Assembly: GCF_044793635.1 (NCBI RefSeq)
Contig: NZ_CP084992.1
Location: forward strand, 2,480,001-2,544,000
DNA: 64,000 nucleotides
Origin: Virgibacillus_F necropolis_A
Lineage (GTDB): Bacteria > Bacillota > Bacilli > Bacillales > Amphibacillaceae
Direction: 5' to 3'
This document shows, in pieces, positions 26,222 to 33,881 of the stretch (its first letter is position 1; the number at the start of each line of letters is the position of its first letter). A program made the position numbers and the translations under genes. The notes beneath the pieces were generated by a model, which saw only the letters and a program-made list of their open reading frames with translations, had not been told where the DNA came from and searched no databases.

Positions 26222-27085
26222 ATGAATGCTTTTATATTATCGTTATTTTTGTTTATGGTTCCATTAGGAAATACCCCCCAACAGTTAACCGTGACTGAAA
26301 AAGGAAAAACACTGGAAACAGTTGAACTGGAACGGTTTGAATTGCCTTACCTTAACAGTTATTTTATAAATGATGTAAAGTTAAAGCTTTTGCTTGATTC
26401 ACTAGATGAAAAAATTTACAAAGAACCAATTAATGCAACGTTAAATAAATCAGGTGAAATAGTTCAAGAGAAATTAGGAATTGCATTAGACCGACGTAAA
26501 TTTCATGCATTATTCCTCAAGTCCTTCTATCTAGGAGAACCGGTAGAAATTAAAATCCCCAAAAAAGATATCTTTCCACGGGTAGATACAGAACTATTGG
26601 CTGAGATTAAGGAAAAGGAAATTGGTCGTTATGTTACGTATTTTAAGAAGCATAATAAAGAACGTTCACATAACATCAAACTTGCTACAGAAGCAATAAA
26701 TAATTATGTGGTCTTTCCGGGCGAAAAGTTTTCGTTTAATAAAATTGTAGGCGAGCGTACTGAAGAAAAAGGGTACAAGAAAGCCCCAGTTATTGTAAAA
26801 GGCGAGTTGGCAGAGGATATTGGCGGTGGGATATGTCAGGTATCGTCCACCTTATATAATGCTGTAAGCTTAAAAGGCGTAAAAATTGTTGAACGTTACT
26901 CACATAGTCGGAGCGTGCCATATGTTCCACCGGGACGTGATGCTACTGTTAGCTGGTGGGGGCCGGATTTTGTATTTAAAAACATGTATAACCAACCAAT
27001 TTTAATTCGGGCAAAATCGGTCGGTGGAAGGATGGATATTGGTATTTTTTCTTCGAACACAGTGGAACTTTACTCAGGGAAGTAA
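26222..27085 (+). CDS. VanW family protein
   Basis: The product is 287 residues from ATG 26222, chosen because AAGGAGGG lies 10 bases upstream. It has a signal peptide (MNAFILSLFLFMVPLG), an unassigned N-terminal region of about 140 residues and a VanW domain (about 150-275) with YVVFPGEKFSFNKIVG, GGGICQVSSTLYNA and SHSRSVPYVPPGRDATVSW. VanW domains occur in secreted envelope proteins of Firmicutes (for example YoaR), and their biochemical role is not settled. Confidence 0.88.
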   Translation: MNAFILSLFLFMVPLGNTPQQLTVTEKGKTLETVELERFELPYLNSYFINDVKLKLLLDSLDEKIYKEPINATLNKSGEIVQEKLGIALDRRKFHALFLKSFYLGEPVEIKIPKKDIFPRVDTELLAEIKEKEIGRYVTYFKKHNKERSHNIKLATEAINNYVVFPGEKFSFNKIVGERTEEKGYKKAPVIVKGELAEDIGGGICQVSSTLYNAVSLKGVKIVERYSHSRSVPYVPPGRDATVSWWGPDFVFKNMYNQPILIRAKSVGGRMDIGIFSSNTVELYSGK

Positions 27086-27095
27086 ATGTCATGCT

Positions 27096-27120
27096 GTTTA
27101 ATTCAATATGTACTGGGTAT
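27096..27120 (+). promoter_or_regulatory. SigB-type promoter of the ydaT-like gene
   Basis: GTTTAA (27096-27101) and GGGTAT (27115-27120) are separated by 13 bases, an exact match to the general-stress sigma-B consensus. The gene starts 32 bases after the -10. Confidence 0.8.
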
Positions 27121-27151
27121 TGTACATAAAAGGGATTAAAGGAGGATAAAA

Positions 27152-27601
27152 ATGCCTTGGACTATGGATGATTATCCATCTTCACTGAAAAACTTGGACA
27201 AAGTTGTACGGAAAAAAACCATTGATATTGCAAATTCGATGATAGATGAAGGGTACAAAGAAGATCAAGCTATTCCGATCGCAACCAGTCAAGCTAAAGA
27301 ATGGTATAACAACGCTGGTCATAGAGAAATCAATGAATACGAAAAAAACGGAAAGCCAAGCGAGCGTAGTGAAGCAGGAAGAAAACATGAGAGTAATCCT
27401 GAACGACTTAGGGAAGCTGAACAGGTAGTTGCTCATGAAGGTGGTTGGGCAGTAAAATCAAACAATGCCAAGCGACCAAGTGATGTTTTTGATGAAAAAG
27501 ATGACGCAATTAAACGTGGTCGTGAAATTGCTAATAATAAAGGAACAAAACTAACGATTTATAAGCAGGATGGATCAGTGCAAGAAGAACAATTGTATTG
27601 A
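27152..27601 (+). CDS. ydaT: DUF2188 general-stress protein (YdaT-like)
   Basis: The 149-residue hydrophilic protein resembles Bacillus YdaT. The N-terminal part has a DYPSSLKNL...RKKTIDIANSMI ChaB-like helix pattern followed by QAKEWYNNAG. The C-terminal DUF2188 part is GGWAVKSNNAKRPSDVFDEK...DAIKRGREIANNKGTKLTIY. The start follows AAAGGAGG. A sigma-B promoter directly upstream fits a general-stress role. The molecular function is unknown. Confidence 0.82.
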   Translation: MPWTMDDYPSSLKNLDKVVRKKTIDIANSMIDEGYKEDQAIPIATSQAKEWYNNAGHREINEYEKNGKPSERSEAGRKHESNPERLREAEQVVAHEGGWAVKSNNAKRPSDVFDEKDDAIKRGREIANNKGTKLTIYKQDGSVQEEQLY

Positions 27602-27649
27602 TTGATGCCCCAAGTTCGCAATTTAATAGTTCATAATGCGTATAAAAAG

Positions 27650-27686
27650 AATGCTCTTTACTACAATTTTAGTGGGAGCATTTTTT
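27650..27686 (+). terminator. Intrinsic terminator of the ydaT-like gene
   Basis: AATGCTC and GAGCATT form the stem with inner ACT/AGT pairs, followed by TTTTTT. Confidence 0.85.
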
Positions 27687-27743
27687 GTTGGTTAATTTCT
27701 CGCTTTCTCACAAATACTAAGGAGAAAATGGAGGATTTACGAA

Positions 27744-28604
27744 ATGGATAAACAAACGAATGAAAATAATCTATTGCGATTTATTCCTATGACATCCATC
27801 ACAAGCGGGACTGGTCATGAAGTGCGAAATGATGTTTATTATTATACAGATCAAATAGTTAATATTGGTTTCATTGGCACGCCAGGAAGGGGCGAGTGGG
27901 TTCTTGTAGATGCTGGTATGCCAAATGCTGCGTCTGAAATAAAGTCAGTCGTTGTGGATCGTTTTGGCCGGGAAAGCAAGCCAGCTGCAATTATTCTTAC
28001 ACATGGGCACTTTGATCATGTAGGGGGGCTTGTAGATTTAGTTGAAGAATGGGAAGTTCCTGTCTATGCCCACGAAAGTGAAGTTCCTTATTTAACTGGG
28101 GAAAAATCATACCCTGAACCTGACTCGACTGTTGAAGGTGGACTAGTAGCAAAGGCATCATCACTATTTCCGAATGAACCGATCAATCTCCATGGAAATG
28201 TTGAACCTCTGCCTGATGATGGAAGCGTACCTGAACTTGATGACTGGAAATGGATCCATACACCGGGTCACGCACCAGGTCATGTTTCCTTTTTCCGAGA
28301 AAAAGATCGTACACTAATTTCTGGCGATGCATGTATTACGGTTAAACAGGATTCATTTTATAACGTTCTGATGCAAAGTCCTGAATTAAATGGACCTCCA
28401 CGATATCTTACTACTGATTGGCAGGCAGCGTGGGATTCAGTTAAGAAGATTGAGGCATTGAACCCAAGTACAATGATACCTGGTCATGGTGCGGTAATGG
28501 ACGGGGACAAGTTGAAAAATGGGTTAAAACAGCTAGTTGAAAACTTTGATCAAGTTGCGGTTCCAGATTATGGGAAGTATATTGATAATAAGGATCTACA
28601 TTAG
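27744..28604 (+). CDS. MBL-fold metallo-hydrolase
   Basis: The 286-residue protein has the metallo-beta-lactamase signature THGHFDHVGGL (HxHxDH, about residues 91-96), a downstream metal His in HTPGHAPGHVSFF, an Asp in ISGDACI and a final His in IPGHGAVMDG. It is a stand-alone cytoplasmic hydrolase of the glyoxalase II-like branch. The start follows TGGAGGATTTACGAA. The substrate is unknown. Confidence 0.9.
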   Translation: MDKQTNENNLLRFIPMTSITSGTGHEVRNDVYYYTDQIVNIGFIGTPGRGEWVLVDAGMPNAASEIKSVVVDRFGRESKPAAIILTHGHFDHVGGLVDLVEEWEVPVYAHESEVPYLTGEKSYPEPDSTVEGGLVAKASSLFPNEPINLHGNVEPLPDDGSVPELDDWKWIHTPGHAPGHVSFFREKDRTLISGDACITVKQDSFYNVLMQSPELNGPPRYLTTDWQAAWDSVKKIEALNPSTMIPGHGAVMDGDKLKNGLKQLVENFDQVAVPDYGKYIDNKDLH

Positions 28605-28676
28605 ACTCTAAGCACAATGTTACGATAAACCCTTATCCTATGCTACAATAACTAACAGAAATGAGGTGTTAGTTAT

Positions 28677-29399
28677 ATGAGAATTGACGTCTATTCAGAT
28701 TTTGTATGTCCATTCTGCTACATCGGTAAACGCAGACTGGAGTTAGCGTTAGAACAATTTTCAAATAAAGACAAAGTAACCATCACATATAAAAGTTATG
28801 AGCTTGACCCAAATGCAGAAGTAAACGCTGGTAAAAATATTCATGAGTTATTGGCAGGGAAGTATGGGATGAGTGTGGAAAAAGCGCGTCAGTCAAATGA
28901 GAATTTGGCAAATCAAGCAGCAGAGCTTGGCTTGACCTACCGATTTGACACGATGCAGCACACCAACACATTTGATGCACACCGCCTGGCAAAGTATGCT
29001 GATAAACAAGGCAAAGGTAAAGAGATGACTGAGAGATTGTTACAGGCATACTTCACCGATTCTTTACACATTGCTGATAACGAAACATTGACGAAATTAG
29101 CTGGTGAGGTAGGGTTAGATAAAGATGCTGTTCGAGATGTTCTTGAGTCGAGTGATTTTGCAAAAGCGGTCAGGGGCGACGAAAAGGAAGCGCAACAAAT
29201 TGGTGTACAAGGAGTACCGTTCTTTGTCTTCAATGAGAAATATGCGGTTTCAGGCGCACAGCCTCCAGAAGTATTTTCAGAAGTAATTGAAAAGGTCTGG
29301 GAAGAAGAAAACGAACAACCAACATTACAAACATTAAATCCGAAAAAGTCAGAAACAACATACTGTACTGGTGATGGTTGTGATGTTGACTCTGAATAA
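28677..29399 (+). CDS. DsbA family oxidoreductase (FrnE-like)
   Basis: The 240-residue thioredoxin-fold protein has the active site SDFVCPFCYIGKRRLE (CPFC, about residues 12-15), a helical insertion and the cis-Pro loop GVQGVPFFVFNEKYAVSGAQ. There is no signal peptide, so it is cytoplasmic, as is usual for FrnE. The C-terminus ends in an extra Cys pair (TTYCTGDGCD), which is uncommon and may be a second redox site. It is monocistronic. Confidence 0.92.
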   Translation: MRIDVYSDFVCPFCYIGKRRLELALEQFSNKDKVTITYKSYELDPNAEVNAGKNIHELLAGKYGMSVEKARQSNENLANQAAELGLTYRFDTMQHTNTFDAHRLAKYADKQGKGKEMTERLLQAYFTDSLHIADNETLTKLAGEVGLDKDAVRDVLESSDFAKAVRGDEKEAQQIGVQGVPFFVFNEKYAVSGAQPPEVFSEVIEKVWEEENEQPTLQTLNPKKSETTYCTGDGCDVDSE

Positions 29400-29410
29400 G
29401 CAAATTTTAT

Positions 29411-29462
29411 AAAAGGCTAACAAATAGAAGGGATCACCCCTACATTTGTTAGCCTTTTTTCT
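29411..29462 (+). terminator. Intrinsic terminator of the FrnE-like gene
   Basis: AAAAGGCTAACAAAT (29411-29425) and ATTTGTTAGCCTTTT (29444-29458) form a 15-bp stem followed by more T residues. Confidence 0.92.
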
Positions 29463-29489
29463 TTTGTTGGAAAATATTGTTTAAAGGTA

Positions 29490-29555
29490 TTGACGTTATT
29501 TATTCCTATGCTATAATCAGTTATGGAAGCTAATTGATAATGAATATCATTATTA
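29490..29555 (+). promoter_or_regulatory. Sigma-A promoter with Fur box for the siderophore importer
   Basis: TTGACG (29490-29495) and TATAAT (29512-29517) are 16 bases apart. A Fur box lies just downstream: TGATAAT-G-AATATCA (29535-29549) matches the 7-1-7 consensus at 14 of 15 positions, and extended dyad sequence runs to 29555. It points to the ycl-like operon, but a 490-bp mobile element now lies between. Confidence 0.88.
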
Positions 29556-29593
29556 ATTAAAGTGAATTGAAGGTGATTACCATTTTAAATAAT

Positions 29594-30083
29594 GGCTGTA
29601 TTCCCAAAGATTGTTGCTTTATAAGAGAATAGATATATACTGCGTCATAGCATACCGCTCCAGAAATACACTACGCTTTCCGCGGGCTCGCGCTGAGCCT
29701 CCTCGCGAGCAAAGACCGCTCACTGCGGGGTCTCATCGTCTTCGCTGTTTCCGCAGGAGTCTTCGTGTATTTCTTCCGCTAACATGGTGTCTGAAAGCAG
29801 TACCATAGAGCCCCTTTCACTATTATGGCAGTTGATTGGAGCGGAGGACCGTTGACTCCTGCGGGAACAGCACGAGTCTGAAGACCCCGCAGCGGTGGAG
29901 ATGATGAGGGCCAACTAAAACCGTCCTTTGCGGACAACGTCGGCATACCCCTTGCCGGGGCAAGGAGGCTGAAGCCGTGCCCGCGGAAAGCAACGGTCAG
30001 CAGCGGAAATCAACCAGCAGTTATGTCGCAGTTTATATCAACTATGAAGAAGATGGAAAGCAACAATGCGTATGAAAAGAGCC
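29594..30083. mobile_element. Non-coding TIR element (MITE family M1), copy 1, with 8-bp target duplication
   Basis: The 490-bp element begins GGCTGTATTCCC...GATTGTTGCTTT and ends in the complement of GGCTCTTTTCATACGCATTG, giving imperfect terminal inverted repeats of about 25 bp. It is flanked by the direct repeat TAAATAAT (29586-29593 and 30084-30091), a clean target duplication. Inside are GC-rich palindromic blocks (CGCGGGCTCGCGCTGAGCCT and related) but no credible gene. The GGCTCTTT end and the 8-bp duplication resemble the ISL3 family, so ISL3-type transposase may mobilise it; that is an inference. Confidence 0.85.
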
Positions 30084-30108
30084 TAAATAATAGAAGAAGG
30101 ACTGACTT

Positions 30109-31062
30109 ATGAAAATTCGTTACCTTTTAATTACTGTTTGTATATTATCCATCACTTCCATATTTGTGGGCGTTTCGAATGTTTCGGTTTGGGATGTTTT
30201 TCATTTGTCAGAAGACCAGATTGACATTTTGATGATCAGTCGGATTCCGAGGTTAGCGAGTATTTTAATTGCTGGAATGAGCATGAGTATTTGCGGGCTA
30301 ATTATGCAGCAATTGAGCCGTAATAAATTTGTTTCACCAACAACAGCAGGTACACTTGATTCTGCCCGACTTGGAATTTTGGTTTCATTAATGGTCTTTA
30401 CATCTGCAAGTCCCTTAGAAAAAATGTTGGTTTCCTTTTTATTCGCGTTGATTGGGACATTCATTTTTATGAAAATCCTCGACAAAATTAAATTTAAAGA
30501 TGCTATTTTCATTCCCTTAGTAGGGCTGATGTTTGGGAATATTATAAGCTCGGGAGCAACTTTTTTTGCTTACAAAAATGATCTTATCCAAAACATGTCT
30601 TCCTGGATGCAAGGGGACTTTTCCATGATCATGAGTGGGAATTATGAATTAATGTATGTTAGTATTCCGATCCTAATCGTTGCTTATCTGTTTGCTAACA
30701 AATTTACCATAGCAGGAATGGGAGAGGATTTCTCCAAAAATTTGGGGCTCAATTACAAGCAGGTAGTGAATATTGGATTAATCATTGTTGCACTAGTTAC
30801 TGCTTCTGTCGTTTTATCCGTCGGGGTTATTCCATTTTTAGGACTGATCATTCCGAATATCGTAACCATTTACCAAGGGGATCACTTGAAGAAAAGCTTA
30901 TTACATACAGCACTATTAGGTGCAGCGTTTGTCCTCGTTTGTGACATTATCGGTCGAGTCATTATCTATCCATATGAAATTCCAATCAGCTTGACTGTTG
31001 GGGTAATTGGAAGTGGCGTATTTATATTTTTACTGCTAAGGAGAAAGAAATATGGGCTATAA
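30109..31062 (+). CDS. yclN: Iron-siderophore ABC transporter permease (YclN-like)
   Basis: The 317-residue FecCD-family permease has about nine spans and conserved SRIPRLASILIAGMSMSICG and the EAA-like loop GMGEDFSKNLGLNYKQV. Its size matches Bacillus YclN (316). It is the first gene of a four-gene importer in the order permease-permease-ATPase-binding protein, the same as yclNOPQ, the petrobactin importer. The ribosome site AGAAGGA precedes the ATG. It is expected to be iron-repressed through the distant Fur box at 29535. Confidence 0.88.
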   Translation: MKIRYLLITVCILSITSIFVGVSNVSVWDVFHLSEDQIDILMISRIPRLASILIAGMSMSICGLIMQQLSRNKFVSPTTAGTLDSARLGILVSLMVFTSASPLEKMLVSFLFALIGTFIFMKILDKIKFKDAIFIPLVGLMFGNIISSGATFFAYKNDLIQNMSSWMQGDFSMIMSGNYELMYVSIPILIVAYLFANKFTIAGMGEDFSKNLGLNYKQVVNIGLIIVALVTASVVLSVGVIPFLGLIIPNIVTIYQGDHLKKSLLHTALLGAAFVLVCDIIGRVIIYPYEIPISLTVGVIGSGVFIFLLLRRKKYGL

Positions 31063-32002
31063 AAAAAAGACGATAATCCTAGCAGTTCTGGCAGTGGTAT
31101 TGGTAGCAATTTACTTGTTCTATGATTTAAGCGGGAATATTGGTTACATCTTGCCAAGAAGAATTATGAAAATAGTTGCCATAATCATAACTGGTGCGGC
31201 TATAGCATATTCAACAACGATATTCATGACAATCACGAACAATCGGATATTAACACCGAGTATTATGGGACTTGATTCCTTATATATGTTAATTCAGACA
31301 TGTATCATTTTTATATTTGGCACGCAATCTCTTGTGATGTTGAGTAGCCACTTCAACTATTTTATATCGATTGGTTTCATGGTGATATTTTCTTTAATCT
31401 TATATCGTTTTCTTTTTAAAGGAGAAAAGAATAATATTTATTTTCTATTATTGATCGGTATGATATTAGGAACATTCTTTGGTAGCTTTACATCTTTTAT
31501 GCAAGTATTAATTGATCCGAATGAATTCATGATTGTACGTGACAGGATGTTTGCGAGTGTCAATAATGTTAATGTGGAGCTTGTTTATTTATCAGTTGGA
31601 CTAATTACACTCGTTTTCATTTATTCACTGCGCTTTTACAAGTATTTAGATGTGTTGTCATTAGGGAAAGAGGAAGCAATTAATTTAGGTGTTCCATACG
31701 AATATGTTGTGAAGCGCCTGTTGATTATAGTCGCAATTTTAATATCAATTGCTACAGCATTAATCGGTCCAATCACGTTCTTGGGATTGCTTGTTGTAAA
31801 CCTTGCGTATGAATTTTTGAAAACATATCGTCACTTTTACTTAATAATAGGTTCAGCATTAATCAGTATCATTGCATTAGTAGGTGGTCAATTTATCGTG
31901 GAAGAAATATTTACGTTTCAGACAACGATTAGTGTGATTATTAACTTTGTCGGTGGTGTGTATTTCATCTATCTTTTATTAAAGGAGAATAAATCATGGT
32001 AG
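31052..32002 (+). CDS. yclO: Iron-siderophore ABC transporter permease (YclO-like)
   Basis: The 316-residue second FecCD permease is paired with the first, and its start overlaps the first gene's end by 11 bases. It shows LPRRIMKIVAIIITGAAIAYS near the N-terminus and the coupling loop LSLGKEEAINLGVPYEYVVK. The length agrees with YclO (315). Together the permeases form the membrane channel. Confidence 0.88.
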   Translation: MGYKKKTIILAVLAVVLVAIYLFYDLSGNIGYILPRRIMKIVAIIITGAAIAYSTTIFMTITNNRILTPSIMGLDSLYMLIQTCIIFIFGTQSLVMLSSHFNYFISIGFMVIFSLILYRFLFKGEKNNIYFLLLIGMILGTFFGSFTSFMQVLIDPNEFMIVRDRMFASVNNVNVELVYLSVGLITLVFIYSLRFYKYLDVLSLGKEEAINLGVPYEYVVKRLLIIVAILISIATALIGPITFLGLLVVNLAYEFLKTYRHFYLIIGSALISIIALVGGQFIVEEIFTFQTTISVIINFVGGVYFIYLLLKENKSW

Positions 32003-32754
32003 GTATTAAAGGTGTTTTTAAAAACTATAACCAAAAGCGTGTGATTGATGATGTTTCGTTAACCATAGAGAAAGGCAAAATCACCTCTTTCATTGGTCCA
32101 AATGGTGCCGGGAAAAGCACTTTGATATCGATGATTAGCCGCTTAATTACAAAAGATCAGGGTGAGATTACGATTGATGGTAAAGAAGTAACAGAAACCA
32201 AAAGTAATGATTTAGCTAAAAAAATATCTATTCTAAAACAATCTAATGCCATCAATCTTCGTTTAACGATTCGTGAACTTGTTTCATTTGGACGTTTTCC
32301 GTATTCACAGGGGAAACTGAAGAAAGAAGACTGGGATAAAGTAGATGAAGCAATTGATTACATGGAGCTTCGCGATATGCAGGACCGTTATCTTGATGAG
32401 CTAAGTGGCGGGCAGCGTCAACGCGCGCACATCGCAATGATTATCGCGCAGGATACCGAATATATTTTGCTTGATGAACCGCTGAATAATTTAGATATGC
32501 GACATTCGGTACAAATTATGAAAACGCTAAGAAAACTTGTAGATGATTTAGGGAAAACCATTGTAATTGTCATTCATGATATTAATTTTGCATCCTGTTA
32601 TTCTGATCAAATTGTTGCGCTTAAAGATGGTCAAATTGTTAAACAGGGACCTACCTGTGATGTTATTGATGAATGTGTTTTGAAAGATATTTATGATATG
32701 GATATGGATATTAAAACGATCAATGACCAACGTATATGTGTTTATTTTGGATAA
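31996..32754 (+). CDS. yclP: Iron-siderophore ABC transporter ATPase (YclP-like)
   Basis: The 252-residue ATPase has Walker A GPNGAGKST (about 34-42), signature LSGGQRQRAHIA, Walker B YILLDEPLNNLD and the switch His in IVIHDINFA. It has the same length as YclP (252). The ATG overlaps the yclO-like gene by 7 bases with AAAGGAG upstream. It powers the yclN/yclO-like channel from the cytoplasmic side. Confidence 0.92.
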   Translation: MVGIKGVFKNYNQKRVIDDVSLTIEKGKITSFIGPNGAGKSTLISMISRLITKDQGEITIDGKEVTETKSNDLAKKISILKQSNAINLRLTIRELVSFGRFPYSQGKLKKEDWDKVDEAIDYMELRDMQDRYLDELSGGQRQRAHIAMIIAQDTEYILLDEPLNNLDMRHSVQIMKTLRKLVDDLGKTIVIVIHDINFASCYSDQIVALKDGQIVKQGPTCDVIDECVLKDIYDMDMDIKTINDQRICVYFG

Positions 32755-32774
32755 AAAATAAAGGGGATATTAAA

Positions 32775-33716
32775 ATGAAAAAATTAATTGTGTTAATTAT
32801 GGTTAGTTTGTTTGCGATTGTTATGACCGCGTGCGGTACAGAAAAAGATGATAGTGCAAATGGGGATACAAAAGAAACAATCACTGTTACGCATGATTTA
32901 GGAAAAACAAAAGTATCAAAAAACCCCGAAAAGGTAGTTGTGTTTGACTATGGGACATTAGATACATTAGATAAATTAGGAATTGATGTAACAGGTGTAC
33001 CACATGGTAGCATGCCTACATATTTATCAAAATATGAAGGTGAAGAATATGCAAATGTTGGTAGTTTAAAAGAGCCGGACTTTGAAAAACTTTCAGAAAT
33101 AGATCCAGATTTAATTATTATTTCAGGGCGTCAATCATCCTTATATGAACAATTATCTGAACTTGCTCCAACTATTTATCTTGGTGTAGACACAACTAAT
33201 TATATGGAATCCTTTAAAAGTAACTTAGATACAATTGGTACTATTTTTGATAAAAAAGATGAGATTGAAAAAGAATTAACAAAAATAGAGGAATCAATTT
33301 CAAAATTACAGGAAAAAGCGGCTTCATTGGATAAAAAGGCACTGATCACGTTAGTAAGCGGCGGTAAAATTAGTGCATACGGATCCAAATCACGATTTGG
33401 TATGATCCATGATGTATTTGGTGTGGAAGCTATCGATGATTCAATTGAAGCATCGACACATGGAATGAATGTATCATTTGAATATGTGGTTGAACAGAAT
33501 CCAGACCTTTTGTATGTGATTGATCGTGGTGCGATTGTTGGTGATGAGTCATCTGCAAAACAAGTGGTTGAAAATAAACTTGTAAAGAAAACAAAAGCAT
33601 ACAAAAATGACCATATCGTATACTTAGACCCAAATTATTGGTACCTTTCTGGAGGCGGACTTGTTTCTGTTCAGGAAATGGTAAACGAAATTGCGGATAG
33701 TTTAAACAAATTTTAA
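32775..33716 (+). CDS. yclQ: Siderophore-binding lipoprotein (YclQ-like)
   Basis: The product is 313 residues from ATG 32775 (GGGG ribosome site). The signal peptide MKKLIVLIMVSLFAIVMTAC has an MTAC lipobox at Cys20, so it is a membrane-anchored substrate-binding protein. The Peripla_BP_2 fold shows VVVFDYGTLDTLDKLGI, PDLIIISGRQS and GGGLVSVQEMVNEI. It is closest in size and context to YclQ (317), the petrobactin receptor. The siderophore itself is inferred from synteny. An IS1182-type element is inserted 4 bases after the stop. Confidence 0.9.
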   Translation: MKKLIVLIMVSLFAIVMTACGTEKDDSANGDTKETITVTHDLGKTKVSKNPEKVVVFDYGTLDTLDKLGIDVTGVPHGSMPTYLSKYEGEEYANVGSLKEPDFEKLSEIDPDLIIISGRQSSLYEQLSELAPTIYLGVDTTNYMESFKSNLDTIGTIFDKKDEIEKELTKIEESISKLQEKAASLDKKALITLVSGGKISAYGSKSRFGMIHDVFGVEAIDDSIEASTHGMNVSFEYVVEQNPDLLYVIDRGAIVGDESSAKQVVENKLVKKTKAYKNDHIVYLDPNYWYLSGGGLVSVQEMVNEIADSLNKF

Positions 33717-33747
33717 TTGTAAGAGGCTGGGACAAAACTCAGTAAAT

Positions 33748-33796
33748 AAATAAAAGCGTGGTACTCACCGTGTAGGTGAAATACCGCGCTTTTATT
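33748..33796. terminator. Hairpin in the left end of the IS element
   Basis: AATAAAAGCG-GGTA-TCACC pairs with GGTGA-TACC-CGCTTTTATT with single-base mismatches. In this position it probably terminates yclNOPQ-like transcription and shields the transposase gene. Confidence 0.75.
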
Positions 33797-33881
33797 ATAT
33801 AATCGTATATTTTCACTAAACAAAAAGAACCCCTTTTGATAGAATTAAAGTAACTACACAATAACTATCGGAGGGATTCTT

